From the NCBI GenBank assembly GCA_018268715.1, contig JAFDVZ010000023.1:187837-251836 (forward strand): a stretch of 64,000 bases of DNA, read 5' to 3'. Each line of letters opens with the position of its first letter. Within the stretch, counting starts at the first letter, position 1. Of this stretch, positions 6,641-17,389 are shown piece by piece. Under the pieces are notes generated by a model, which saw nothing but the letters and a program-made list of their open reading frames with translations, was not told the DNA's origin and searched no databases. The stretch comes from Acidobacteriota bacterium (GTDB taxonomy: Bacteria; Acidobacteriota; Terriglobia; Bryobacterales; Bryobacteraceae). The translations under genes were made by a program, and so were the position numbers.

Positions 6641-7814
6641 GCTTCAGCCGCTTCAGGTTCGCCGCGGCGGACCGGCTGCCGGCTTCCGACGCGCGCCGAT
6701 ACCACTGGATGGCTTCCGCGAAATCGGGGGGCAGACCGTCGCCGCCGCGCTCGAGCAGGAGGCCCAGCCGGTTCATCGATTCCACGATTCCGCCGCGAGC
6801 CGCCCGGACGTGCCATTCGCGAGCCCGCGACAGGTCCTTCGCAACGCCCAGTCCCGTTTCGAACAGGACCGCGAGGTTGTACATCGCCTGCTCGTGGCCC
6901 GCCTCGGCGGCCAGCCAGAACAGCCGGAAGGCGGCCTTGTGATCGCGTTCCTGGTGCTTCTGTCCAGCCTGTTTCACCAGCGCCTCGACGGACAGCGGCT
7001 CGGTGGCGGGCGGCGGAGGGGTGTGGTGCGCGGCCGACAGCGCGCGAGTGAACTCCAGACACGATCCGTACCGGCCGTCTCTCGCCTTGTCGAACGCCCG
7101 GGCGAATACGGCCTCCACGTTGCCCGAGATGGATCGGCCACCGTTCGGCCCGCGCCACTCAGGACCCGTCACCGTGTCCACGATGAACGGGCGGGCCCCG
7201 GTGAGGGCTTCGTAGGCGGTGACCGCGAAGCTCCAGCGGTCGAAGTCGGGAGCGGCAGGGTAACCGGCGAGATGCTCGAACGACATGTAGGGCGGGGTGC
7301 CGAGAACTGCTCCCGGCGGGGTTACCGTGGCTAGCCCGAGGTTGATCTTCGCGATGCCGAAATCCATGACCTTGGCGACGCCATCCTTGCGGATCATGAT
7401 GTTCGCTGGCTTGACGTCGCGATGAACGACATCCATGCCGTGCGCGTAATCCAACGCGACGGCGACCTGATCGAGGATTCCGAGAGCGCCGGCCGGAGCA
7501 AGTCCGGCGGCGGCGATCAGGTCTCGCAGGGTGGAGCCGTCGACATATTCCATGACGATGAACTTGCGCCCCTGGTCCACGCCGAGGTCGTAAATCGCCA
7601 CGATGCCCGGGTGGTGGAGTTTGGCGGCTGTCTTCGCTTCCACATCGAAACGGCGGCTCAGATCCTCGGCGTCCGGGTTGCCGCAGAGTTCGTCGGTGCG
7701 GATCACCTTGATGGCGACTTCGCGCCCCAAGCGTGGATCTTCGGCGAGATAAACCACGCCCCAGCCGCCCTTCCCCAACTCACGACGGACCTGATACCGA
7801 TCAATATTCACCAT
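6633..7814 (-). CDS. Serine/threonine protein kinase with C-terminal Sel1 repeats
   Basis: 393 residues. A Hanks-type kinase domain fills residues 1-270: glycine loop ELGKGGWGVVYLAED, ATP lysine in VAIKVI, catalytic loop VHRDVKPANIM, Mg-binding DFG in VMDFGIAK, and the P+1 region GTPPYMSFEHLAG in place of APE. After a linker, residues about 290-390 hold Sel1-like TPR repeats (AGHEQAMYNLAVLFETGLGV, split across helices). There is no membrane segment, so unlike PknB-type sensors this kinase is cytoplasmic and the Sel1 repeats probably recruit partners. No phosphatase or FHA gene is adjacent. A TATGAT box lies at 7865-7870 upstream. Confidence 0.92.
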   Translation of the reverse strand: MVNIDRYQVRRELGKGGWGVVYLAEDPRLGREVAIKVIRTDELCGNPDAEDLSRRFDVEAKTAAKLHHPGIVAIYDLGVDQGRKFIVMEYVDGSTLRDLIAAAGLAPAGALGILDQVAVALDYAHGMDVVHRDVKPANIMIRKDGVAKVMDFGIAKINLGLATVTPPGAVLGTPPYMSFEHLAGYPAAPDFDRWSFAVTAYEALTGARPFIVDTVTGPEWRGPNGGRSISGNVEAVFARAFDKARDGRYGSCLEFTRALSAAHHTPPPPATEPLSVEALVKQAGQKHQERDHKAAFRLFWLAAEAGHEQAMYNLAVLFETGLGVAKDLSRAREWHVRAARGGIVESMNRLGLLLERGGDGLPPDFAEAIQWYRRASEAGSRSAAANLKRLKLN

Positions 7815-7898
7815 CTGAGCGGAAGCGCCGGCGCCATGGTGCGTGCGCGGCTCCTTAGCCGGATATCATAGCATCCGGCCGCCGGCGGATCGGTCCGA

Positions 7899-9032
7899 TT
7901 AACCGGCGGTAATCTCGATGGGATTGCCGTCGGGGTCGGCCACGACGCTTTCATAACAGCCGTCGCCGGTGGTGCGCGGGGCGCTCAACAGGGGCGCGCC
8001 GGCGGCGGCCATCCGGCGGGTCAGCGCGTCCACCGATTCGCGCGAACCGACGCATACGGCGAGGTGCGCGGGGCGGGGCGATTCGACGGGGCTCGACATG
8101 ATCTCCAGGCGGGGGCCGCCGGCGAGCGTCAAGAAATAGGACGCAAACGGGCGGACACGGCTGTCGTACCGAGGGCCGGCGACCGCGCCGAACCAACGCT
8201 CGAAGAAGGCGCGGGAGCGCTCCAGATCGGAGACGTAGAGGGCAACGTGCTCGAGCGACGGAGCGATCGGGGGGACGCGCGCGGCGGCGGCTTCCGCGAG
8301 GTCGATCAGATGGTCGATGGCGGCGAGCGCCGGCGATGCGATGACGGCGCGGACGGCGGCGGCCCAGTCGGGCGGCAGGTGCGTCAGCAGACGCTTCTCG
8401 CCGGGATGCGGCTTCTCCTCGGCCGCAAACCAGATGTCAAAGACGCTGGCCAGCAGCGCCGTCACGCGGTGATTCACGCTGACGGCGTCGTTTCGGGCGA
8501 GCGCCAGCTCGATCTGCCGGCGATAGCAGGACTGGTTGCGACCCACCACAGGCAGGTTCCTGTCGATGATGGCCCGGCGCAACGGGGCCGGATATGGGAC
8601 TGTCGCGCGCTGCCGCAACTGCCCGTACCAGCCGCGTGGATCGGCGAGCGGCGTCGAATGGAGCACGTTGAACCAGAAGCAGGTGGTGTAGCCGAGTGAG
8701 GCTTCAAAGCGCGTCAGCACCTGGTCCAGGCGATCCTCAATCCAGCCGGGCGAGCGGTACATTACGTCGATGCGCGCGCCGGTAGCGTCGTCGATCCACT
8801 CGTCGCCGTGCTCCCAGAAACGGTTGCCCACTTCGCCGGAAGGGCCGGCTAGCGCGCGGCGGAACGGGACCGGCAGATCGCGCACGGCGTAGACGTAGAG
8901 GTCGCAGTCGGATTCCGAGTCGTCTGCGCCGGCGCCGCGCGATCCGCCGAGCGCCACGGCCAACACCTCCGGCCGGCGGCCGAACTCCTCCGCGATCGCG
9001 CGGAGGAGCCCTTCAACGGAGTCGCCGGTCAT
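7899..9032 (-). CDS. Nucleotidyltransferase-domain protein fused to a VOC/glyoxalase domain
   Basis: 377 residues. Residues 1-115 are a minimal nucleotidyltransferase fold with the active-site pattern LGGSRGAGADDSESDCDLY (Gly-Ser plus DxD) and a third acidic residue in ARIDVMY. Residues 120-255 match the helical DUF4037-like region that follows this domain in aminoglycoside-adenylyltransferase relatives. Residues 260-377 are a VOC domain (LEHVALYVSDLERSRAFFERWFG to SVVADPDGNPIEI). VOC folds bind metals or sequester drugs such as fosfomycin or bleomycin, so an antibiotic-modifying or resistance role is possible but unproved. It follows cysK by three bases and is likely in its operon. Confidence 0.8.
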   Translation of the reverse strand: MTGDSVEGLLRAIAEEFGRRPEVLAVALGGSRGAGADDSESDCDLYVYAVRDLPVPFRRALAGPSGEVGNRFWEHGDEWIDDATGARIDVMYRSPGWIEDRLDQVLTRFEASLGYTTCFWFNVLHSTPLADPRGWYGQLRQRATVPYPAPLRRAIIDRNLPVVGRNQSCYRRQIELALARNDAVSVNHRVTALLASVFDIWFAAEEKPHPGEKRLLTHLPPDWAAAVRAVIASPALAAIDHLIDLAEAAAARVPPIAPSLEHVALYVSDLERSRAFFERWFGAVAGPRYDSRVRPFASYFLTLAGGPRLEIMSSPVESPRPAHLAVCVGSRESVDALTRRMAAAGAPLLSAPRTTGDGCYESVVADPDGNPIEITAG

Positions 9033-9035
9033 GCG

Positions 9036-9989
9036 CTAATCGAACATGCCTTCAAACAGCGGGCTGGTGAGGTAACGTTCGCCGGAATCGGGCAGGATCA
9101 CGACGATGGTCTTGCCGGCCATCTGCGGTTCGTGGGCGACGCGCACGGCCGCCGCCACGGCCGCCCCGCAACTGATGCCCGCCATGATGCCTTCCTCTTT
9201 CGCCAGCCGGCGCGCCATGTCGATGGCGTCGTCGTTGGTCACCTGCTCGATACGGTCCACCAGCGACAGGTCGAGGACGTCCGGGATGAATCCGGCGCCG
9301 ATGCCCTGAATCTTGTGCGGGCCGGACTTCAGCGGTTCGCCCCGCAGTTTCTGGGTGATGACGGGGCTGGCGGCGGGCTCCACGCCGATTGAGACGATGG
9401 GCTTCTGGCGGTCCTTCTTGATGTAGCGCGAGATGCCGGTGATGGTGCCGCCGGTGCCAATGCCCGCCACCAGCGCATCCACCGCGCCGCCGGTGTCGTT
9501 CCAGATCTCGGGGCCGGTGGTCTGGAAGTGGATTTCGGGGTTGGCGGGATTCTTGAACTGCTGGAGCAGGACGTAACGGTCCGGGTCGGAGGCCACCATT
9601 TCCTCGGCCTTGGCGATGGAGCCCTTCATGCCCAGCGCGCCCTCCGTAAGGATCAGTTTCGCTCCGAACACCCGCAGCACCTTGCGCCGCTCCGACGACA
9701 TTGTCTCCGGCATGGTGAGCGTCACCGGATAGCCGCGCGCGGCGGCGACAAAGGCCAGGGCGATGCCCGTGTTGCCGCTGGTGGGCTCGATCAACTCCTT
9801 TCCGGGCGCGAGCAGACCGCGCTTTTCCGCGTCCCAGATCATCGCCGCGCCGATGCGGCACTTCACCGAATAGGCGGGGTTGCGGCCCTCGATCTTGGCG
9901 AGGATCGTGGCCGGAGCCCCAGCCGTTACGCGATTCAGGCGGACCAGCGGGGTCCGGCCGATGCTAAGCGAGTTGTCTTCGAAAAACAA
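9036..9989 (-). CDS. cysK: Cysteine synthase A (O-acetylserine sulfhydrylase)
   Basis: 317 residues, normal for CysK. The PLP lysine is K43 in [14 protein letters not shown], the acetylserine-binding loop is [11 protein letters not shown], and the PLP phosphate loop is [11 protein letters not shown]; the sequence is close to E. coli CysK in the segment around K43. It makes cysteine from O-acetylserine and sulfide in the cytoplasm. The gene starts 23 bases after an Rrf2-family regulator with no cysteines, an arrangement that recalls the CymR-CysK signalling pair of Firmicutes, where CysK is the regulator's partner and sensor of O-acetylserine. Confidence 0.96.
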   Translation of the reverse strand: MFFEDNSLSIGRTPLVRLNRVTAGAPATILAKIEGRNPAYSVKCRIGAAMIWDAEKRGLLAPGKELIEPTSGNTGIALAFVAAARGYPVTLTMPETMSSERRKVLRVFGAKLILTEGALGMKGSIAKAEEMVASDPDRYVLLQQFKNPANPEIHFQTTGPEIWNDTGGAVDALVAGIGTGGTITGISRYIKKDRQKPIVSIGVEPAASPVITQKLRGEPLKSGPHKIQGIGAGFIPDVLDLSLVDRIEQVTNDDAIDMARRLAKEEGIMAGISCGAAVAAAVRVAHEPQMAGKTIVVILPDSGERYLTSPLFEGMFD

Positions 9990-10012
9990 GAGAGCCTCCC
10001 GATGTTCCGGCC

Positions 10013-10438
10013 TCAGATGTCCCAGTTGGGGACGTAGCGGGCCTGCCGCTCATTCCACATGCGGACGACGTCGGCGAACGACATCTGGTCCACCACGCCC
10101 GAAACGGCGTCGTCCACCCGGCGCCAGACTTCGCCGAAGGCGTCGTCGTCGTTCTTGCGCGAGGAGGAGCGGGCGCTGCGGCCGCCTTCGACGAAGCGAA
10201 GGACTTCGCCCACGGTGATGGCCGACGCGGAACGGGCAAGCAGATAGCCGCCCTCGGCGCCGCGCCGGGACTGAACGAATCCCCCCTGCTTCAACCCAGC
10301 GAGGATAAGCTCCAGGAACTTCTGCGGGATCTTCTGGCGCTGCGCGATATCCGCTATTCGCACCGGTTCTTCATTATCGCGGGACGCCAAATCGAAGATG
10401 GCGTGCAAGGCGTATTCGCCCTTGACTGAAATGTTCAT
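10013..10438 (-). CDS. Rrf2 family transcriptional regulator, CymR-like
   Basis: 141 residues from ATG at 10438, which gives the family-typical start [18 protein letters not shown]; an AGGG ribosome site lies upstream. The winged helix-turn-helix spans residues 1-70 ([19 protein letters not shown] as recognition region, [12 protein letters not shown] as wing). The protein has no cysteine at all, so it cannot hold an Fe-S cluster as IscR, NsrR or RirA do; in this respect it matches CymR, the cysteine-metabolism repressor. It is the first gene of the cysK operon, so autoregulation together with control of cysK is the simplest reading. Partner sensing is inference. Confidence 0.88.
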   Translation of the reverse strand: MNISVKGEYALHAIFDLASRDNEEPVRIADIAQRQKIPQKFLELILAGLKQGGFVQSRRGAEGGYLLARSASAITVGEVLRFVEGGRSARSSSRKNDDDAFGEVWRRVDDAVSGVVDQMSFADVVRMWNERQARYVPNWDI

Positions 10439-10543
10439 TTCCTGACCCTGTCCGGCAACCTGGCCGGACGCTTCCATCGTATTTCGTCATGAGCATTGTA
10501 GTGAGTGCAATCGGGCGGTGTCCAGCGCTGCCGGGTGGCGGCC

Positions 10544-10549
10544 TACACT
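10544..10549 (+). promoter_or_regulatory. -10 box TACACT upstream of the amidohydrolase gene
   Basis: TACACT is followed by GGAGC and ATG at 10555, a five-base gap, so the transcript would begin within a base or two of the start codon. The GGAG is too close to the ATG to act as a normal ribosome site. Confidence 0.4.
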
Positions 10550-10554
10550 GGAGC

Positions 10555-12264
<1,710 letters not shown>

Positions 12265-12357
12265 ATCCGGCCGCCGCAGGATCCCCGGGGGGCGCGTCCA
12301 ACGTCCATAGACGCACGCCGCGCCCACCCGCGGGTCGATCATGTCAGCCGCGCGGCA

Positions 12358-12363
12358 TAGAAT
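12358..12363 (+). promoter_or_regulatory. -10 box TAGAAT, leaderless GTG start of the esterase gene
   Basis: TAGAAT is followed by AGAGCC and GTG at 12370. The six-base spacing matches other leaderless starts in the window. The -35 region is weak. Confidence 0.45.
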
Positions 12364-12369
12364 AGAGCC

Positions 12370-13518
12370 GTGAATCGCATCGTGCTCGCGGCGCTCGCCG
12401 CCATCGCCATCGCCGGCGCGCAAACGCCCGCATCGTCCAACGTCCCGGGCGCGGAATACCCGGCCGTTCACCCGGACCGACGCGTGACCTTCCGGATCGC
12501 CGCGCCCAGCGCGCAGAAGGTTCAACTCATGCCCGGCGGCGATGACAACGGGCTCGGCAAGGGTCCCTTCGAAATGGCTCGGGATGACAAAGGCGTCTGG
12601 ACTGTCACGATTCCCCCGGCCGTCCCTGGATTCCACTACTACTGGTTCCTGGTCGACGGAGTTCCTTCCAACGATCCCGGCTCTCGGGCATTCTTCGGCT
12701 GGAGCAAGGATTCGAGCGGCGTCGACGTCCCCGACTCCGCCGCCTCATTTTATGAGGTGAAAGACACGCCCCACGGCGAAATACGCATCCACTGGTATTA
12801 CTCGAAAGTCACCGCCATGTGGCGGCGCATCCATGTCTACACGCCGCCCGGTTATGACTCGGGTAAGTCGCGATATCCGGTTCTGTACCTACAGCATGGC
12901 GCCGGCGAGAACGATTCGAGTTGGCCGAACCAGGGCCGCGCGGGATTCATCCTGGACAATCTCATCGCGGAGCGGAAGGCCGTGCCGATGATCGTGGTGA
13001 TGGAGAACGGAATGGTGGCGCCCCGCGCCGGGTTCGTCCCGCCCGCCGATGGCGCGGCGCGCGGCCCCAACCGGCGCAATGAGGCGTTCGGGGATCTGGT
13101 CACCACGGAACTCATCCCCATGGTCGACGCAACCTACCGCACCCAGGCCGATCGCGCGCACCGCGCCATCGCGGGACTTTCGATGGGAGCGGGACAGGCC
13201 ATGCAGATTGGCCTGGCGAATCTCGATCTGTTCTGCGCAATCGGCTCGTTCAGCGGCGGCGCCGCGCGTAACTTCGATGCGAAGACGTCGAACGGCGGGG
13301 TCTTCGCGGATGCGGACGCGTTCAACAAGAAGGTCCGCGTGTTCTGGATCGGCGCCGGATCGGCCGAACCGCCACGATCCACGGCGGCCAAAGCCATGGT
13401 CGAGGGGCTGAATCAGGCGGGCATTCACGCAGTCTGGTTCGAGTCGCCCGGCACTTCCCACGAGTGGCAGACCTGGCGTAAGTCTCTCTATGACTTCGCG
13501 CCGCGCCTGTTCCGGTAA
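12370..13518 (+). CDS. Exported esterase with N-terminal CBM48-like domain
   Basis: 382 residues starting with GTG. Residues 1-20 are a signal peptide (LAALAAIAIAGAQ). Residues about 30-120 form an E-set/CBM48-like beta sandwich (VTFRIAAPSAQKVQLMPGG to FHYYWFLVDGV). The alpha/beta hydrolase of the esterase D/feruloyl esterase type follows, with nucleophile serine in AGLSMGAGQA and catalytic histidine in GTSHEWQTWR. Members of this layout are bacterial feruloyl or acetyl-xylan esterases and Fes-like enzymes, so a plant-polymer ester is the likely substrate; this is inferred from the family only. Confidence 0.88.
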   Translation: MNRIVLAALAAIAIAGAQTPASSNVPGAEYPAVHPDRRVTFRIAAPSAQKVQLMPGGDDNGLGKGPFEMARDDKGVWTVTIPPAVPGFHYYWFLVDGVPSNDPGSRAFFGWSKDSSGVDVPDSAASFYEVKDTPHGEIRIHWYYSKVTAMWRRIHVYTPPGYDSGKSRYPVLYLQHGAGENDSSWPNQGRAGFILDNLIAERKAVPMIVVMENGMVAPRAGFVPPADGAARGPNRRNEAFGDLVTTELIPMVDATYRTQADRAHRAIAGLSMGAGQAMQIGLANLDLFCAIGSFSGGAARNFDAKTSNGGVFADADAFNKKVRVFWIGAGSAEPPRSTAAKAMVEGLNQAGIHAVWFESPGTSHEWQTWRKSLYDFAPRLFR

Positions 13519-13584
13519 CTCGCCACGCTAACTCGGCTGCTACGATAAGAGAGACTGCGACTTCGCCGGCAACCTGGAGGACCC

Positions 13585-14430
13585 TTGGCGTCACTCGATT
13601 TGCGGCCGCTATCTCTCGGCGAGATACTCGACCGGACCTTCTCGCTCTACCGGTCGCATTTTCTGCTCTTTATCGGCATTGCGGCCATACCGTCGGCGGT
13701 GAATCTGGCCGCGAATCTGATCCAGGTGGGCTTGAACGCCTATCTGCTCAAGTCGGCGCCCGAATCGATGATGGCCGGCCTGACGATCGGCGTCGCCCTC
13801 CGCGTCGTGTTCATGCTGATCGCCGTGGTCTGCTACTTCGTATCGCAGGCGGGCTCGGTGCGGGCGGTGTCGGAACTCTATCTAGGACGTGAAACCACCA
13901 TTACCGCGTCGCTCGGCGGCGTTCGGGAGCACATCGCTCCGCTGTTCGGAGTCTTTGCGCTCAGCGTGCTCCTGGTGGGATTCGGGCTGCTGCTGCTCAT
14001 CATCCCCGGCCTCTACGTGGCGATGCGACTCATGATCGCCAGTTCCGCGGTGGTGATCGAAAAGAGAGGACCGGCGGAGGCCCTGCGCCGAAGCTGGGAC
14101 CTTGTGGCCGACAACGTCGGGCGCGCTTTCCTGATCGTTCTGCTCGGCCTGGTGATCGGGCTCGCGCTGACGGCGCTGTTCGAGGTCCCCTTCCTGGTCA
14201 TGATGTTCTTCGCCAGGGATAATCCCGGCATGCTTCAGGCGGCCCAGGCGCTGGTCGCGCTGGGTTCGTTCGTCGCCGCGACGCTCGGCAGCCCCATCGG
14301 CCTGATCGCCAATTCCCTGTTCTACTTCGACCTGCGCGTCCGCAAGGAGGGATTCGACCTGCAGTACATGATGAACCCCGACCAGGCCATCTCCGGTCCT
14401 CGGACATCGATGCCCTCCATCGCGCCGTGA
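13585..14430 (+). CDS. Polytopic membrane protein, first gene of the MoxR operon
   Basis: 281 residues starting with TTG at 13585, set by a strong GGAGG at 13575-13579. The opening PLSLGEILDRTFSLYRSHF is typical of the membrane domain also found in glycerophosphodiester phosphodiesterase-associated and DUF975-like proteins. About six hydrophobic helices follow. No catalytic motif is seen. Its stop overlaps the GTG of the DUF4129 gene by four bases, so it belongs to the MoxR operon; it may form the membrane part of that complex. Confidence 0.8.
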   Translation: MASLDLRPLSLGEILDRTFSLYRSHFLLFIGIAAIPSAVNLAANLIQVGLNAYLLKSAPESMMAGLTIGVALRVVFMLIAVVCYFVSQAGSVRAVSELYLGRETTITASLGGVREHIAPLFGVFALSVLLVGFGLLLLIIPGLYVAMRLMIASSAVVIEKRGPAEALRRSWDLVADNVGRAFLIVLLGLVIGLALTALFEVPFLVMMFFARDNPGMLQAAQALVALGSFVAATLGSPIGLIANSLFYFDLRVRKEGFDLQYMMNPDQAISGPRTSMPSIAP

Positions 14431-15296
14431 GAGTCGCCGTCGCAGTCCTGCTGGCTTCCGCCGCCTGTCTCGCGGCGGCCGACGCACGGTGGACGCCCGG
14501 TTCGCTTGCCCCCGAACTGCGCCGACTGGCCGCCGAGGCGCGCTCCGGCCCGCCCGCTCCCGCCGATGACCGTTGGACCGTGGATGCGGGCGGCCAGCAG
14601 TTCGACATCCGCCTTCCGCGCGGACTCACCCGCGATCAGCGAGCCGAATGGCTGGAGCAGCGCGCACGCCGACTGGAGGAATATGCGAGCGCAAGCGACG
14701 ACGACAACCGGGCGCCCGCGCAACTCCGCGACATCCTCAACCGGCGCGAGTTCGCGGGCGTCGGTCCCCCTTCGGCATGGGAGTTGGCGAAGCAGAAGAT
14801 CCAGGAGTGGTTCCGCGACCAGTTGCTGCGCATTTTCGCATTCGCCGCCCAACATCCTTCCGGCAGCCGGATCCTCTTCTGGACGCTGATTTCCGCCGCG
14901 CTGGGCGCTATCGCCTGGATCCTGATCAGGATATGGCGTCGCGAGACCATCGCGCTGAGGCTAGAGCCGGCGGCCCTTGTCATCGGCCGGATGAACCGCC
15001 CCGAGTGGCTGGAAGCGGCCCGGCGCGCTGCCGGCTCGGCGGACTGGCGCGAGGCCGTCCGTTGTCTTTACTGGGCCGGCATTGTAGCGCTGGCCGAAAC
15101 CGGCGTCGTACCCGGAGACCACGCCCGCACGCCGCGCGAATATCTCAGATTGACCGCCGGCGCCGCCTGCCGGGAGCCGCTGGCGGCCCTCACTGACCGG
15201 TTGGAGCGCGCCTGGTACGCGGGACTGCCCGCGAATTCCGGCGATTACGAAGAATGCCGGAAATGTTTGGAGGCCCTTGGATGCAAGGTCAACTGA
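14427..15296 (+). CDS. DUF4129 domain membrane protein
   Basis: 289 residues from GTG at 14427. A signal peptide (VAVLLASAACLAAADA) is followed by a periplasmic region of about 125 residues with charged helices, one membrane helix (FWTLISAALGAIAWILIRIW, about residues 150-170), and a cytoplasmic DUF4129 domain (EAVRCLYWAGIVALAE, then ARTPREYLRL). DUF4129 proteins are regular neighbours of MoxR ATPases and DUF58 proteins. Function is unknown beyond that association. Confidence 0.85.
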   Translation: MRVAVAVLLASAACLAAADARWTPGSLAPELRRLAAEARSGPPAPADDRWTVDAGGQQFDIRLPRGLTRDQRAEWLEQRARRLEEYASASDDDNRAPAQLRDILNRREFAGVGPPSAWELAKQKIQEWFRDQLLRIFAFAAQHPSGSRILFWTLISAALGAIAWILIRIWRRETIALRLEPAALVIGRMNRPEWLEAARRAAGSADWREAVRCLYWAGIVALAETGVVPGDHARTPREYLRLTAGAACREPLAALTDRLERAWYAGLPANSGDYEECRKCLEALGCKVN

Positions 15297-16420
15297 CCGC
15301 CGGGGACCGCAAACTTCTCGGATGGACGGGGGCGGTGCTGGCGGTCCTGCTCGCCGCATCCGTCCTGGTCGCGCCCGTGCAGGACGAAGGGTTGGACGCG
15401 CCGCCCTCCTCCTATTCCTCGTCGTCAGCCGGCGCGCGCGCGGCATGGCTGCTCATTCAGGAACTGGGCTATCCGGCGCGCCGGTGGGAGCAGTCGGTGG
15501 TGGACCTGCCCGATCCCGGCCGCGGAGTCACACTGATCCTGGCCGAGCCGACGCAGGAACCCACCGAAGCCGAACGTGCGGCGATTCTGCGCTTTGTCCG
15601 GAGCGGGGGACGCATCCTGTTCTGTGGTGGCCGGGTCAGCAGCTTTGTCCCGGCGCCGCCCACCGCGCCCGGGCGGTACGAATGGGAGACATTCCCGACC
15701 ACCTATCCGAGCTATGTGACGCGCGGCGTTAGGACCGTGGCGATGCGGCCCCAATCGGCGTGGGTCACTCTGGCGCCCTCGCAAGTGGCGCTGGCCGGCC
15801 ACGATGGCCGCACCACGGTGGCCTCCTGGGCCATCGGCGATGGCGAGGTCATCTGGTGGGCGGCCGGTTCGCCCCTCACCAACGGCGGCGTTACGCGCGA
15901 GGATAACCTGCGGTTGTTTCTGAATTCGGTGAATGGGCCGTCCGGGCGGCCTGAATCCGTTCTATGGGATGAGTATTTCCATGGCCATCAAGGCTCCTTG
16001 TGGAGTTACACCCGCTCGACTCCGATCGGCTGGGGCGTCGCGCAGATTGGCTTGCTGGCAGCCGCCATTTTGTTCACCTACGCCCGGCGGCGCGGCCCGG
16101 TCATGATCGCCGTCGAGCCGGTGCGCCTGTCGCCCGTCGAGTTCGTCGAAACGATGGGCGGCTTGTATCGGCGCGCGGGCGCGGCCCATGTAGCGGTGGC
16201 GATCATCGGCCGGCGGGTCCGCGGCGAGTTGCTGCGACGGCTCGGGCTGCCGCTGTCCGCATCGAACCAGGACGCTGGAAGCGCCGCGCGCGAACGTTTC
16301 GGAGTCGAAGGCTTGGGCGGCGCGCTCGATCAGGCGGAGCGTGCCGCCGACGCCCCTGGAATCACGGAGGCAGCGGCGCTCAACGCGGTGCGGGACATCG
16401 AGAGCTTTACCCTGAAATAG
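15281..16420 (+). CDS. DUF4350 domain membrane protein
   Basis: 379 residues from ATG at 15281, chosen because GGAGG at 15269-15273 sits seven bases upstream; an ATG at 15254 is possible. It has an N-terminal membrane helix (LLGWTGAVLAVLLAASVLVA), a periplasmic Rossmann-like DUF4350 domain (SSYSSSSAGARAAWLLIQEL, GGRILFCGG), and a second helix near residue 265 (VAQIGLLAAAILFTYARR) with a cytoplasmic tail. This two-helix layout is standard for DUF4350 proteins of MoxR operons. It overlaps the gene before it by 16 bases. Confidence 0.85.
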   Translation: MQGQLTAGDRKLLGWTGAVLAVLLAASVLVAPVQDEGLDAPPSSYSSSSAGARAAWLLIQELGYPARRWEQSVVDLPDPGRGVTLILAEPTQEPTEAERAAILRFVRSGGRILFCGGRVSSFVPAPPTAPGRYEWETFPTTYPSYVTRGVRTVAMRPQSAWVTLAPSQVALAGHDGRTTVASWAIGDGEVIWWAAGSPLTNGGVTREDNLRLFLNSVNGPSGRPESVLWDEYFHGHQGSLWSYTRSTPIGWGVAQIGLLAAAILFTYARRRGPVMIAVEPVRLSPVEFVETMGGLYRRAGAAHVAVAIIGRRVRGELLRRLGLPLSASNQDAGSAARERFGVEGLGGALDQAERAADAPGITEAAALNAVRDIESFTLK

Positions 16421-16432
16421 GAGAACCCACAG

Positions 16433-17380
16433 TTGACCAGAATCTCTGAACTTGCGGCGCACCTTCGCGGGGAACTGGCGAAGGTCATCGTCGGACAACG
16501 CGAGTTCGTCGACCAGTTGCTGGTGGTGCTTTTGTGCGGCGGCCATGCCTTGGTGGAGGGAGCGCCCGGCCTGGCTAAGACGCTTGCCGTCAAGACCGTC
16601 GCGCGCGTGTGCGGCCTTGGATTCCAACGCGTACAGTGCACGGCCGATCTCATGCCGAGCGACGTCACCGGCGGCAACGTCTTCAACCTCGCGTCGAACT
16701 CGTTCAGCCTGCACAAGGGCCCTGTGTTCACCGACCTCCTGCTGGTGGACGAAATCAACCGCACCCCGCCGCGCACTCAGGCCGGTCTGCTCGAAGCCAT
16801 GGAGGAACGTCAGGTCACCATCGACGGCGAGCGCCACCCGTTGCCCGGGCATTTCACCGTTCTCGCCACGCAGAACCCCGTGGAGTTCGAGGGCACATAC
16901 CCGCTGCCCGAGGCGCAACTGGATCGCTTCCTGCTGAAGATCAGGATCGGTTACCCGTCGGCCGAGGAGGAGACCGAGATCGTCAGCCGCCACGCCGCGC
17001 TGGTGGATCCGCGCGATCTGGAGCGCACCCCGGTGACTCCGCTGGAGCCCGGCGCGCTCGACGCCGCCCGCGCCGAAACCGCCGCCATCCGGGTGGAGCC
17101 CTCACTGCTCGCCTATGCCGTCGCCGTCGCACGGCGCACCCGTGATTGGCCGTCATTGTCGTTGGGCGCAAGCCCCCGCGCCGCCATCGCCTTGCTGTTC
17201 GCCTCCCGCGCCCTGGCCGCCATCGACGGACGCGATTACCTGTTGCCCGACGACGTGAAGGCCGCCGCGGGCCCGGTGTTGCGGCATCGCGTGATGCTGA
17301 AGCCGGAGGCGGACCTTGAGGGGCTGACTCCGGACGACATCGTCCGCCAGGTGCTGGCGTCGGTGGAGGTACCCCGGTAA
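16433..17380 (+). CDS. MoxR family AAA+ ATPase
   Basis: 315 residues starting with TTG, preceded by GGAGA at 16420-16424. Walker A is GAPGLAKT, Walker B is LLLVDEINRTPP, sensor 1 is LATQNPVEFEG (Asn), and the arginine-finger region is PLPEAQLDRFLLKIRIGYP. The C-terminal lid domain runs from about residue 230. MoxR ATPases act as chaperones that insert metals or mature partner proteins, usually together with a von Willebrand A-like protein, here the DUF58 protein next door. Confidence 0.95.
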   Translation: MTRISELAAHLRGELAKVIVGQREFVDQLLVVLLCGGHALVEGAPGLAKTLAVKTVARVCGLGFQRVQCTADLMPSDVTGGNVFNLASNSFSLHKGPVFTDLLLVDEINRTPPRTQAGLLEAMEERQVTIDGERHPLPGHFTVLATQNPVEFEGTYPLPEAQLDRFLLKIRIGYPSAEEETEIVSRHAALVDPRDLERTPVTPLEPGALDAARAETAAIRVEPSLLAYAVAVARRTRDWPSLSLGASPRAAIALLFASRALAAIDGRDYLLPDDVKAAAGPVLRHRVMLKPEADLEGLTPDDIVRQVLASVEVPR

Positions 17381-17389
17381 GGGCGGCCA

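Noticed and set aside
7861..7898. GC-rich inverted repeat CCGGCCGCCGG after the fusion gene as a terminator
   Set aside because: No T-tract on either strand; such words are frequent in this base composition.
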